Assembly: GCF_900156685.1 (NCBI RefSeq) | Contig: NZ_FTOJ01000012.1 | Span: 1-64,000, forward strand | Reading direction: 5' to 3' | Length of the DNA: 64,000 bases | From: Chryseobacterium piscicola | GTDB lineage: Bacteria; Bacteroidota; Bacteroidia; Flavobacteriales; Weeksellaceae | Part shown: piece after piece, positions 34,930-43,490 of the stretch | How positions within the stretch are numbered: the first letter of the stretch is position 1 | Layout of the letters: the number at the start of each line of letters is the position of its first letter | The notes under the pieces: generated by a model | What the model was told of the DNA's origin: nothing | Databases searched by the model: none | Seen by the model: the letters and a program-made list of their open reading frames with translations, nothing else | Translations under genes and position numbers: made by a program

Positions 34930-35421
34930 ATGACAACAATTGTGGTGGCGATGGGCGAGAAAAACGAAATTGGAGTAGATAATAAGCTCCTTTGGCATCT
35001 TCCGAAAGATTTAAAACATTTTAAAGAACTCACATCCGGATATCCGATTATTATGGGCAGAAAAACCTACGAGAGTATCGGGAAAGCACTTCCAAACCGC
35101 ACTAATATTGTTGTTTCGAGAAAGAAAAATTGGTTTCAGGAAGGTATTTTAATTGTAGGAAGTATAAAAGAAGCCGTGAAATTTGCTAAAAAAATCGATG
35201 ATAACATATTCATTATCGGTGGAGGAAATATTTATGAGCAAACCATAGAAATTGCAGACAGATTAGAGGTTACTTTAGTAAAAGCGCAGTTGGATGCAGA
35301 TACTTTTTTCCCTAAAATCGATACTAAAATATGGAAGTTAACAGAAGATGTTTTTCATGAGAAAGATGAGAAGAATAATTACGACTTCAGTTTTCAAACC
35401 TATGAAAGAATTGAAAACTGA
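34930..35421 (+). CDS. folA: Dihydrofolate reductase
   Basis: 163 residues. Reduces dihydrofolate with NADPH for thymidylate, purine and methionine synthesis. Active-site elements are visible: IGVDNKLLWHLPKDLKHF (the acidic residue sits in LPKD), GRKTYESIG for NADPH binding, and IIGGGNIYEQ. No thyA is adjacent. Expressed alone, divergent from lemA. Confidence 0.95.
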   Translation: MTTIVVAMGEKNEIGVDNKLLWHLPKDLKHFKELTSGYPIIMGRKTYESIGKALPNRTNIVVSRKKNWFQEGILIVGSIKEAVKFAKKIDDNIFIIGGGNIYEQTIEIADRLEVTLVKAQLDADTFFPKIDTKIWKLTEDVFHEKDEKNNYDFSFQTYERIEN

Positions 35422-35933
35422 ATATAAAAAATTCTGATTGTCTGCAATCTGTCATCATTGAAAACCCTTTGTATTCTTTGCTAAGTTTTCGCTTTCACCG
35501 GTAAATTTTTAAAATCTTATTGCAATCGGTGGGTTTTTTGCCAGCGTTAAAAACGGATAGTAGTTTTTTTTTAAAAAAACTTTGTCAATCTTTGTTTAAA
35601 ATTGGCAATATGATTAATAACGGACAATTAAATAAAAAAATGATATTCTTAGAGTCCGTTTAAATTTCATCAAAATTAATTTCCCCAACCCTAAAGGGAG
35701 TTAATTTTGATGAAATTTTCAAGGCATTTTTCCACCCTTTAGGGTTGGGGAAAAGAAAAATGCCTGGAAAATTTGTTTTTTAATCATTTTTAAACAGACT
35801 CTTAGATTCTAAAATTAATTTTTAAGTTCAATGAAATTAAAATCATTACCAATCTTATTTCAGCCAATTCATGGCTTTAAATTTTAAATTTTAAATCTTG
35901 AATTTACTATCTTTGCATTTCTAAAATTTAAAC
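35422..35933. other. Intergenic region with a MITE
   Basis: 512 bp between folA and a membrane protein gene. Bases 35496-35539 contain CACCG...CGGTG followed by GGGTTTTTT, possibly a weak folA terminator with a long loop. Bases 35652-35801 are a MITE (separate entry). A full -7 box TATCTTTG at 35908-35915 belongs to the next gene. Confidence 0.5.
35652..35801. mobile_element. 150-bp MITE with 13-bp terminal inverted repeats
   Basis: Terminal repeats GAGTCCGTTTAAA (35652-35664) and its complement TTTAAACAGACTC (35789-35801) differ at one position; both ends are flanked by TTA (35649-35651 and 35802-35804), a likely 3-bp target duplication. Inside are two large hairpins: A with perfect 18-bp arms (35662-35679, 35701-35718) and B with 20-bp arms and one mismatch (35713-35732, 35755-35774). 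The loop of A (35683-35698) and the loop of B (35735-35750) are perfectly complementary over 16 bases. No coding capacity. The GAG termini and TNA duplication resemble IS5-family (IS1031-like) elements, which is inference. Confidence 0.7.
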
Positions 35934-36497
35934 ATGAACAAATACATAAAATTTGTTATCTCTGCGCTGATGATTGCAGCAGCAGTTTATTTGATGATGA
36001 ACAGAAATATCGGTTGGGGAATCGTTTTGGTAATTCTTTCCGCAGTTCCTATTTTCCTGTATTTTAAAAACGAATATATTTTATTGGCTTTCTGGCAATT
36101 AAGAAAGCAAAATATGGAGAAAGCAGGTCTTTGGCTAAGAAAAATAACGAACTATACTTCGCAATTGGATAAAAACCAATATGGGTATTTTCATTATTTA
36201 CAAGGTTTAACTTTAGCCCAAGACAACCCAACGAAAATAGAACCCTATATGAAAAAAGCGTTGGATTATGGTTTGAATATGAAGCACGACAGAGCAATGG
36301 CAACCCTTAATCTTGCTGCAGCTGCACTTTCTAAAGGAAGAAAGCAGGAAGGGCAGAAACTTTTGGAAGAAGCAAAAAGACTTGATACCGCAGGAATGAT
36401 GACGGAGCACATTAAAACGATGAAGGCTCAGCTGAAAATGCCAACGATGCAAAAACACGTTCACAATCCTCACATGAGACAGAGAGGGAAGTTTTAA
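35934..36497 (+). CDS. Membrane protein with N-terminal helices and TPR-like C-terminus
   Basis: 187 residues. Two hydrophobic helices at ~5-20 and ~24-42 are followed by a soluble helical part with TPR-like pairs (KAGLWLRKITNYTSQL, YGYFHYLQGLTLAQDN, RAMATLNLAAAALSKGRKQEGQKLLEEA). I believe orthologues are annotated with DUF2892-type names, but the TPR-like part suggests a protein-interaction role. Function unknown. The -7 box TATCTTTG ends 18 bp before the ATG, and a terminator shared with the opposing TRIC gene follows. Confidence 0.65.
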   Translation: MNKYIKFVISALMIAAAVYLMMNRNIGWGIVLVILSAVPIFLYFKNEYILLAFWQLRKQNMEKAGLWLRKITNYTSQLDKNQYGYFHYLQGLTLAQDNPTKIEPYMKKALDYGLNMKHDRAMATLNLAAAALSKGRKQEGQKLLEEAKRLDTAGMMTEHIKTMKAQLKMPTMQKHVHNPHMRQRGKF

Positions 36498-36512
36498 AAT
36501 AAAAGCTAAATA

Positions 36513-36544
36513 AAATGCACTTGAGAAATCAGGTGCATTTTTTT
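36513..36544. terminator. Bidirectional terminator between convergent genes
   Basis: AAATGCACTTGA (36513-36524) and TCAGGTGCATTT (36529-36540) form a 12-bp stem with one G-T wobble and a GAAA tetraloop; T-tract on the plus strand and T-rich stretch on the minus strand. It overlaps the last codon of the TRIC gene. Confidence 0.8.
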
Positions 36545-37175
36545 ACATTTCTGAATTATTTTCGTAGCCGTAGAATTTAGGCATTTGCCACTGGTACTTT
36601 ACAGCCAATGTTCTAATGGCAACAATTAATAGAATAGTGAAAATTTGGATAATTGTATAAGACAGATTGGTGAAAGTGGTGAGTAGCAGAAATATTGCCC
36701 CACCAATAATACAAGCACTTGCGTAAATTTCTTTTCTAAAAATTAAAGGGATTCTGTTCAGTAATATATCCCGAATAATTCCTCCGAAACATCCTGTAAT
36801 TGTTCCCAATCCGATGCAAATCAAAGGATGGATATCTGCATTTAAACCCTTTTGAACACCGATAATTGTAAACAGTCCCAACCCGAAACTGTCAAAGATA
36901 AATAGGGTAACTTTAAAGTTTTTCTCGATAGATTTAAAAACCATAGAAAAAATACTTGTCGCCAAAATTAATCCACACATTAAAAGATCGTGCATCCAAA
37001 AAACAGGAATGTCTAACAATAAATCCCGTATTGTTCCGCCTCCAACAGAGGTTACAAAGGCAATAATCAAAACTCCAAACGGATCAAGCCGTTTTTGCAT
37101 CGCAGCAAAACTTCCCGACATTGAAAAAGAGATTGTCCCAAGGATTTCTATTAGAAAATTGAATTGCTCGTGCAT
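36543..37175 (-). CDS. TRIC/UPF0126 (YicG-like) cation channel family protein
   Basis: 210 residues with seven hydrophobic helices. The two homologous glycine-rich repeats of prokaryotic TRIC channels are intact: SVGGGTIRDLLL at ~43-54 and GCFGGIIRDILL at ~128-139. Bacterial TRIC homologues are homotrimeric K+-permeable channels; some family members are linked to glycine transport. Monocistronic. Confidence 0.9.
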   Translation of the reverse strand: MHEQFNFLIEILGTISFSMSGSFAAMQKRLDPFGVLIIAFVTSVGGGTIRDLLLDIPVFWMHDLLMCGLILATSIFSMVFKSIEKNFKVTLFIFDSFGLGLFTIIGVQKGLNADIHPLICIGLGTITGCFGGIIRDILLNRIPLIFRKEIYASACIIGGAIFLLLTTFTNLSYTIIQIFTILLIVAIRTLAVKYQWQMPKFYGYENNSEM

Positions 37176-37253
37176 TGATTGTAAATGATGATTTGTAATG
37201 TGGTATTGATAAGAAATTCAGGAATGAACAAATTATCAACAATCATTTATCGG

Positions 37254-37718
37254 TTATTTTTCAACTCTTACCGCTTCGGGAACCAAGAGTTCGTACTCGC
37301 CTCGATGGTTGATGATTTCTCTTACAATGCTGCTGCTGATGAAAGATTTTCCAGATGAGGTTAACAGAAAAACGGTTTCAAGTTTTTTATGGGCCAAAGT
37401 TCTATTGGTATGAGCAATAGCTTTTTCAAATTCAAAATCGGCAGGATTTCTAAGGCCTCTTAGGATGAACTGGGCATTTTTTGCGAAGCAATAATCAACA
37501 GTTAAGCCTTCAAAATAATCTACTTCTACGTTGGGAAATTCGGCAACAGAATTTTGTATGAATTCCATTCTTTTATCAATAGGAAACATATATTTCTTCT
37601 GAGAATTTTGACCAATAGCAATGATTACTTTGTCGAAAAGTGCGGCAGCTCTTTCTATAATGTCGTAATGTCCTAGCGTAATAGGATCAAAAGACCCTGG
37701 GAAAACAGCAATTTTCAT
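37254..37718 (-). CDS. coaD: Phosphopantetheine adenylyltransferase
   Basis: 154 residues. Transfers AMP from ATP to 4'-phosphopantetheine in coenzyme A synthesis. Nucleotidyltransferase signature GSFDPITLGH at 8-17 (TLGH is the T/HxGH motif) and the C-terminal ISSSIVREI motif are intact; LRGLRNPADFEFE is family-typical. It lies downstream of ddl on the same strand, 250 bp away. Confidence 0.97.
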   Translation of the reverse strand: MKIAVFPGSFDPITLGHYDIIERAAALFDKVIIAIGQNSQKKYMFPIDKRMEFIQNSVAEFPNVEVDYFEGLTVDYCFAKNAQFILRGLRNPADFEFEKAIAHTNRTLAHKKLETVFLLTSSGKSFISSSIVREIINHRGEYELLVPEAVRVEK

Positions 37719-37969
37719 GCGTGAAAGGTTTTGGGTTTGGGTTTTGGGTTTAAGAGCAGCTCAAAAACCCTAACTAATTATTTTTAAAATGATAATTTAT
37801 ATACCTGTCCGTTTTTCAGACGGATTCTATTTTTCAGCATAAATCCTCGAATATTTAGATTTAAAATCGTTTAAAATTTTCATTAAAGCACTATTTAAAA
37901 ATCAAATTCGGGCATTCATAGCTGATTATTTTTATTTTACAAGTAGTAAAAGCAATATGAGAAGCCTTC
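37719..37969. other. Intergenic spacer with a short GGGTTT tract
   Basis: Between coaD and ddl. A simple repeat of GGTTT/GGGTTTT units occupies ~37727-37752, just upstream of coaD; on the minus strand it is a C-rich AACCC run in the coaD leader. No gene. Confidence 0.4.
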
Positions 37970-38959
37970 CTATTTCTGCTTATTCAGAGCTTTCTCAACT
38001 TCATTTCCACAAAGATCTTTTATAGAAATTCCGTAGATTTTTGCTTGTTGAGGAAGTATGCTTGCAGGAGAGAAACCTGGGTTGGTATTCATTTCCAGCA
38101 TATAAGGAACTCCGTTCATCAAGATAAATTCACTTCTAGAAAAACCACTCATTCCCAAAGAATTATAGGCTTTTTTGGAGATTTCTTCTACTTTAATTCT
38201 TGTTTCATCGTCTATTCTTGCAGGAGTAATTTCTTCTGAAGCACCCTCGTACTTGGCTTCGTAATCAAAAAATTCATTTTGAGGAACAATTTCTGTTATA
38301 CCCAAAACAATGGTTTCTCCTTTGAAATCTATTACACCCACAGAAACCTCCATGCCGTCTAGGAAACTTTCAATTAAAATTTCATCATCTTCTTTAAAAG
38401 CGAATTCAGTAGCAGCAATCAGTTCAGATTTTTCTTTCACTTTAGAAATTCCTAAAGAAGATCCAGATTGGTTGGGTTTTACAAATAAAGGGAGTTTTAG
38501 ATTTTCAATAATTTCATCTACATTGATCGCTTCTCCTTTTCTTAAATAAATGCTTTTAGCAGAAGGTATTCCGTATTTAGAAAGAACAGCTAAAGTATCT
38601 TTTTTATTGAATGTTAACGCACTTTGATAAAAATCACAACCTGTATATTTTTGCCCGATTGCGTCCCAGTAAGCTTGCAAAATTCCATTTTCGCCAGGTG
38701 TTCCGTGGATGGTATTGAAGCAAACATCAAATTTCAGAATAGATTCATCAGATTTTTTTACTGAGAAATTTTCTTTATTGATTTCATATTTATTTTCATT
38801 TTCATCCAAAAAATACCATTCGTCTTTCAGGATTACGATTTTATATACTTCATAAAGGTCTCTGTCTAAAGAGTCAAAAATCAGCTGTCCGCTTTTAAGA
38901 GAAACCTTATATTCTTCGGAATAGCCGCCCATTACTACGGCTACATTTTTTTTGTTCAT
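37970..38959 (-). CDS. ddl: D-alanine--D-alanine ligase
   Basis: 329 residues from the chosen start. ATP-grasp enzyme joining two D-Ala for peptidoglycan. N-terminal VVMGGYSEEYKVSL (conserved GG.S.E..VS), LPLFVKPNQSGSSLGISKV in the ATP-grasp core and EMNTNPGFSPASILPQQ (metal/ATP binding) are intact. The frame opens at 38971, but MNKKNVAVVMGG at 38959 is the conserved N-terminus. Transcribed divergently from the PASTA-domain gene; cell-wall genes ddl, PASTA and murI are clustered within 6 kb. Confidence 0.95.
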   Translation of the reverse strand: MNKKNVAVVMGGYSEEYKVSLKSGQLIFDSLDRDLYEVYKIVILKDEWYFLDENENKYEINKENFSVKKSDESILKFDVCFNTIHGTPGENGILQAYWDAIGQKYTGCDFYQSALTFNKKDTLAVLSKYGIPSAKSIYLRKGEAINVDEIIENLKLPLFVKPNQSGSSLGISKVKEKSELIAATEFAFKEDDEILIESFLDGMEVSVGVIDFKGETIVLGITEIVPQNEFFDYEAKYEGASEEITPARIDDETRIKVEEISKKAYNSLGMSGFSRSEFILMNGVPYMLEMNTNPGFSPASILPQQAKIYGISIKDLCGNEVEKALNKQK

Positions 38960-39114
38960 ATCTAAATGCATCTTTCAAGTAAGGCAAATTTAATGATTTT
39001 AGGTAATGGTATAGCTTATTTTTGAAAAATTTAAGTGTTAACCAAAAAATCTTAAATAAATTCTATTCTAAAATTATTAATTATATTTGCCATTACAAAT
39101 AAGAGTTTATAAGC

Positions 39115-40095
39115 ATGCTCAAATCATTTTTCAATTGGAGGGTTCTCCTGAATTTAATTCTTGCAGCCGGGGTTTTTGTAGGTTTAGTTTACCTTACATT
39201 CCGTTGGCTTGAGATTCATACACATCATGGAGATGAATTGCAGGTTCCTAATGTAGTCAATAAATCTGTACACGATGCCGTGAAAATTCTGGATGATTCT
39301 GGATTAGAATACGAAGTCGACAGCTTTAAATATGATCCTCGATATAGGCCTTTTCAGGTTTTGCAAATTTATCCTGCACCAGGATCTCGTGTGAAAAACG
39401 GAAGGTCTGTTACCTTAAAAGTAAACCCAAGAAGTTGGGCTCCAGTTTCTGTACCTGATGTTATCAATAAATATTCAGGTCTTGGTTTTCAGCGTTTAGA
39501 TCAGGTGGGTCTTAAGGTAGGGGATACTATTTATGAGCCGAGTATTCAAAAAGATGCTATTTTAAGGATTTTATTTAAAGGAAGTACAATAAAACCAGGA
39601 ACAAAAATCCCTAGGTTCTCAATTATTGATGTTGTAATTGGTAGTGGACCGATGCGGAATATTGGAATTCCGAATGTTGTGGGCCTTACTGTAAAAGAAG
39701 CAAAAGCAGTTATAGCCAGAAATCTTTTTGAAATTGGAGTAATAGACTATGAAGATGGAGGGCGTGATGATAATGACATTGTTTATTACCAAGATCCAGC
39801 TTCTGGCGACATTCGTGATCAAGGAATGCAAATTGATCTTTGGGCCAGTAAAAAAACACCAGCAGAATTAATGGATAAAATAAATGAACTTAATTCTACT
39901 TACAGAATGAAAGTTGACACTACTTTGCCACCAGTGAGGTATGAGGAAGTGTCTAGTTTCCAAGATACTGCACCGATAGAAACAGCTCCCGTAGCAGATC
40001 CTCCGAGGAGAGAGACGCCGAAGAATGATGCGACAAAGCCTAAAACGTCTACTCCGGCAAATGATAAACCGAAGGCCAAAAAGGTAATCGTGTAA
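39115..40095 (+). CDS. PASTA domain-containing membrane protein
   Basis: 326 residues: short cytoplasmic N-terminus, one transmembrane helix (~10-30) and three extracytoplasmic PASTA domains beginning near VPNVVNKSVHDAVKIL (~44), VPDVINKYSGLGFQRL (~113) and IPNVVGLTVKEAKAVI (~184). The last ~60 residues are a Pro/Lys/Thr-rich linker. There is no kinase or transpeptidase domain, so it is probably a peptidoglycan-sensing or scaffold protein. A full -7 box TATATTTG lies at 39082-39089. rluD follows; this pair next to ddl recurs in flavobacteria. Confidence 0.92.
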   Translation: MLKSFFNWRVLLNLILAAGVFVGLVYLTFRWLEIHTHHGDELQVPNVVNKSVHDAVKILDDSGLEYEVDSFKYDPRYRPFQVLQIYPAPGSRVKNGRSVTLKVNPRSWAPVSVPDVINKYSGLGFQRLDQVGLKVGDTIYEPSIQKDAILRILFKGSTIKPGTKIPRFSIIDVVIGSGPMRNIGIPNVVGLTVKEAKAVIARNLFEIGVIDYEDGGRDDNDIVYYQDPASGDIRDQGMQIDLWASKKTPAELMDKINELNSTYRMKVDTTLPPVRYEEVSSFQDTAPIETAPVADPPRRETPKNDATKPKTSTPANDKPKAKKVIV

Positions 40096-40130
40096 AAATA
40101 AAAGATTTAAAATTCAACAATAATAATCAG

Positions 40131-40162
40131 GCTTCAACGGTAAATCAACGTTGAAGCTTTTT
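40131..40162 (+). terminator. Terminator or attenuator between the PASTA gene and rluD
   Basis: Perfect 9-bp stem GCTTCAACG (40131-40139) / CGTTGAAGC (40149-40157) followed by TTTTT. It ends only 14 bp before the rluD ATG. Confidence 0.75.
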
Positions 40163-40175
40163 ATATAAATTAAAA

Positions 40176-41246
40176 ATGATAGAAGACAACGAAGAATTTT
40201 TTGAAGAAGAAATAGAATCTTCTGGTGAAGAAAATCTTGATATAGATGAAGAGAATAAAGGGCTTTATGAGCATGTCAATATCACTGCAGATCCCAAACA
40301 AGAACCTTTAAGGATAGATAAATTTCTTCTGAATTATCGTCAAAATTCTTCTAGAAACAAAATATCCCAGACATGCCGCGCTGGCAATGTAGTGGTTAAC
40401 GGAGTTTCGGTAAAACAAAATTACCGTGTTAAACCGGGAGATCAAATTTCGGTTCTTTTGGCTCACCCGCCGAGGCAAAATGTTATTATTCCTCAAGATA
40501 TTCCGATTGATATTATTTATGAAGATGATGACGTGGTTGTGGTAGACAAAAAGGCAGGGATGGTGGTGCATCCTGGTCATGGAAATTGGGATAAAACTTT
40601 GATTAACGCCCTTGCCTATCATTTTGAAAAAAACGGAGCTAAATCTGACCTTGATAGAGTGGGATTGGTACACCGTATTGATAAAGATACTTCGGGTCTT
40701 TTGGTTATTGCTAAAAATGAATATGCCCTAAGTTTTCTTGCTAAACAATTTTTTGAGAGAAAAACCAAGCGTCTTTATTGGGCTTTTGTTTGGGGGAATG
40801 TGAAAGATGACGAGGGCACAATACGTGGTCATATTGGTAGACATCCGAAAAATAGAATGCAAATGTACACCTATGAAGATGGAAGTCAGGGTAAACATGC
40901 TGTTACCCACTACAAAGTTTTAGAAAGGTTTAGATATATGACGTGGGTAGAATGCAAATTAGAAACCGGTAGAACGCATCAGATAAGGGCTCACTTCAAA
41001 CATATCGGTCACACATTGTTTAACGACGAAAGGTATGAGGGGCATACGCCTCTCCGAGGTGTGAATCTTCCTAAGTATAAGCAGTTTATAAAAAATGTCT
41101 TCGAAGTTTTACCAAGACATGCATTGCATGCCCATACCCTCGGTTTTATACATCCCACTACAAAAAAGGAATTGTATTTTGAAAGCCCAATGCCACAAGA
41201 TATGACGGATGCTGTAAAAAAATGGAGAAATTATTCAGAAAACTAA
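40176..41246 (+). CDS. rluD: RluA/RluD-family 23S rRNA pseudouridine synthase
   Basis: 356 residues. An unusually acidic N-terminal extension (~1-35, mostly Glu/Asp) precedes an S4 RNA-binding domain (~45-105) and the pseudouridine synthase domain. The catalytic Asp is D169 in HRIDKDTSG. RluD modifies helix 69 of 23S rRNA; RluA-type substrates cannot be excluded. It follows the PASTA gene with a terminator-like hairpin in between. Confidence 0.92.
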   Translation: MIEDNEEFFEEEIESSGEENLDIDEENKGLYEHVNITADPKQEPLRIDKFLLNYRQNSSRNKISQTCRAGNVVVNGVSVKQNYRVKPGDQISVLLAHPPRQNVIIPQDIPIDIIYEDDDVVVVDKKAGMVVHPGHGNWDKTLINALAYHFEKNGAKSDLDRVGLVHRIDKDTSGLLVIAKNEYALSFLAKQFFERKTKRLYWAFVWGNVKDDEGTIRGHIGRHPKNRMQMYTYEDGSQGKHAVTHYKVLERFRYMTWVECKLETGRTHQIRAHFKHIGHTLFNDERYEGHTPLRGVNLPKYKQFIKNVFEVLPRHALHAHTLGFIHPTTKKELYFESPMPQDMTDAVKKWRNYSEN

Positions 41247-41297
41247 AAATATATTGAGAATTTTTTTATATTTGTTGAATTGAAATCAAGATTTGTT

Positions 41298-42248
41298 ATG
41301 AGAAAACTATATGCTATCGTATGTTTAGCTCTTTTGTCTAATGCATACAAAGCACAAGAATCACTACCATACTATCAACAATATCTTTTGGATGGTGAGT
41401 TCCTGTTCAACCCTGCTCAATACGGTAAAACGGACTATGTTCAGCTTAATCTTAACTATCAGCAACAATTTTCGAAGTTTAGTGAATCCCCAAATGTACA
41501 ATCAGTAGGGATTAATGCTAATATCTTTGATAGAGTAGGTGCTGGTATTTCTGTCTTTAGAGACAGCAACGGACCAATTTCAGCTGGAGGTATTACAGCT
41601 GGTGCGTCTTATTTTATTCCGCTAAGCAGTGAAGGAGAGAGAAAAGATCAGTTTTCTTTTGGTACAAGTGTTAATTTTTATAATATGAATTTCGATTATA
41701 CAAAAATTAATACTGAAGACGGCTACGACCCTTTGCTACAAGGTAACGAAAGTAATATCTTTATGGTGTATGCCAACTTTGGTATGGCTGCAACGTACAA
41801 AGGTTTATTTGGAGGTGTTTCCGTAAACGATATTGCTTTAAGCAACGATGAAGCCATTGTAAATAACTATGAGCCTTCACCAATTAAATTCTTTTTAAAC
41901 TTAGGATACGATTGGAATTTAGCAGATAATATCGCTTTAACGCCATCTGTATTAGTAAATCTTAATACCAACTCTACAAGAATGATGGATTTGAACCTTA
42001 TGGCGACATTCTCAAACGAGGTAAATGCATTCTCAGTAGGAGCAAGCTATAGAACTGTGCAAAACAGATTTGACAGCCAAACACTACAAGTTGCACCAGT
42101 GGTAAAAGTAAGGTTAAACAAACTAATGATTGGAGCAACTTACAATCTTGGTCTTTCTGATATCCAGGAGTATGGTGGAAACAGTTTCATGATTGGTCTT
42201 GGTTATAACTTCGACAACTTTATTAATCGTAGAGGTTTTAGATACTAA
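41298..42248 (+). CDS. PorP/SprF-family type IX secretion outer-membrane protein
   Basis: 316 residues from the chosen start: signal peptide (MRKLYAIVCLALLSNAYKA), then the family opening LPYYQQYLLDGEFLFNPAQYG and a beta-barrel-like body ending in an aromatic residue (RGFRY). PorP/SprF proteins anchor or help export particular T9SS cargo; they normally sit beside a large adhesin gene, but none is present here. A TTG at 41280 extends the frame, but a full -7 box TATATTTG at 41267-41274 makes ATG 41298 the better start. Confidence 0.88.
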   Translation: MRKLYAIVCLALLSNAYKAQESLPYYQQYLLDGEFLFNPAQYGKTDYVQLNLNYQQQFSKFSESPNVQSVGINANIFDRVGAGISVFRDSNGPISAGGITAGASYFIPLSSEGERKDQFSFGTSVNFYNMNFDYTKINTEDGYDPLLQGNESNIFMVYANFGMAATYKGLFGGVSVNDIALSNDEAIVNNYEPSPIKFFLNLGYDWNLADNIALTPSVLVNLNTNSTRMMDLNLMATFSNEVNAFSVGASYRTVQNRFDSQTLQVAPVVKVRLNKLMIGATYNLGLSDIQEYGGNSFMIGLGYNFDNFINRRGFRY

Positions 42249-42272
42249 TATGATTTAATTTAAATAAATTTG

Positions 42273-42300
42273 AGCTCTGAAATTTTTCAGAGCTTTTTTT
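42273..42300 (+). terminator. Terminator abutting the hemW start codon
   Basis: AGCTCTGAAA (42273-42282) and TTTCAGAGCT (42285-42294) form a perfect stem with seven T ending at 42300; the hemW ATG is at 42301. Confidence 0.85.
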
Positions 42301-43425
42301 ATGATTTACATTCACATTCCTTTTTGCAAACAGAAATGCAGTTACTGCAATTTTCATTTTTCTACATCCTTAAATTTTAAAGATGATATGCTTTCTGCAA
42401 TGAAGAAGGAAATTTTTTTGCGCAAAGATGAACTTCAAAACAAAAATTTAAATTCTCTTTATTTTGGTGGAGGAACACCATCAATTCTAAGCTCAGATGA
42501 AATAAAGTCTTTGATTGATGAGGTCTTAAAATACTTTAGTTTTAATTCTGATATTGAAATCACACTCGAAGCTAATCCCGATGATCTAGATAAAGCCTTT
42601 TTAAGAGGCATTGCTGATTCTCCGATTAATCGTTTGTCAATCGGAACTCAAAGTTTTTTCGAAGAAGATTTAAAATTAATGAACCGTGCACATTCTGCGT
42701 CAGAAGCTGAAAGCTCTATCAAAAGAGCACAAGACTTTGGTTTAGAAAACATTAGTATAGATTTAATTTATGGTTCGCCAACTTCTAGCCTAGAAATCTG
42801 GAAAGATAATTTAAATAAAACCATAGCCCTCGAGGTGCCACATATTTCTTCTTATGCTCTTACGGTTGAGCCAAAAACGGCGCTAGAAAACTGGATAGAA
42901 AACGGAAAAGTAGAATCCCCAAAAGAAGCGGAGCAAAATCGTGAATTTTTTTACATGAAAGATTTTCTGAAAAATCATAATTTTGATCATTATGAAATTT
43001 CAAATTTTGGAAAGCCCGGTTTTCATTCTAAGCATAATTCTTCTTATTGGAAATATTGTGAATATCTTGGTATAGGCCCTTCTGCACATTCTTATAACGG
43101 AAATGAAATCAGAAGCTGGAATGTAGCTAGCAATCATCAATATATTAAAAAAATAAATCTCAATACTTTAGCTAAAGAAGAAGAAATACTATCGCCAAAA
43201 GATCAATTTAACGAAATGATTATGATTGGGCTAAGAACAACTTGGGGCGTAGATTTATTAAATTTAAAAGAAAAATTCAATGAAGAAATTTTGGAGCAAT
43301 TTCAAAATGATATAAAGTTGAATATAGAAGAGGGAATTTTAGTAATTGAAAATAATCATCTTAAAATTTCTGATAAAAATTGGTTTATGGCAGACGGAAT
43401 AGCTTCAAATTTATTTCAGGTTTAA
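42301..43425 (+). CDS. hemW: Radical SAM heme chaperone HemW
   Basis: 374 residues. The start MIYIHIPFC is canonical for the family. The 4Fe-4S site is C9-x3-C13-x2-C16, followed by NFHF; GGGTPSIL at ~57-64 is the glycine-rich SAM-binding stretch. HemW carries heme for insertion into respiratory proteins and lacks the coproporphyrinogen oxidase residues of HemN. The ATG lies directly after the T-tract of a terminator, leaving no room for an ordinary ribosome site. Confidence 0.92.
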   Translation: MIYIHIPFCKQKCSYCNFHFSTSLNFKDDMLSAMKKEIFLRKDELQNKNLNSLYFGGGTPSILSSDEIKSLIDEVLKYFSFNSDIEITLEANPDDLDKAFLRGIADSPINRLSIGTQSFFEEDLKLMNRAHSASEAESSIKRAQDFGLENISIDLIYGSPTSSLEIWKDNLNKTIALEVPHISSYALTVEPKTALENWIENGKVESPKEAEQNREFFYMKDFLKNHNFDHYEISNFGKPGFHSKHNSSYWKYCEYLGIGPSAHSYNGNEIRSWNVASNHQYIKKINLNTLAKEEEILSPKDQFNEMIMIGLRTTWGVDLLNLKEKFNEEILEQFQNDIKLNIEEGILVIENNHLKISDKNWFMADGIASNLFQV

Positions 43426-43490
43426 AAAATTCACATCTTGAATCTTAAATCTAAAATCTTTGAGTATTTTTGCACAAAATTTAATCAGTT

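Noticed and set aside
35650..35805. Inverted repeats at 35.7 kb as a CRISPR array or attenuator
   Set aside because: There are no regularly spaced identical repeats, and terminal repeats with target duplication fit a MITE better.
37727..37752. GGGTTT tract resembling a telomere-like or G-quadruplex repeat
   Set aside because: Only a few imperfect units; too short to call anything beyond a simple-sequence tract.
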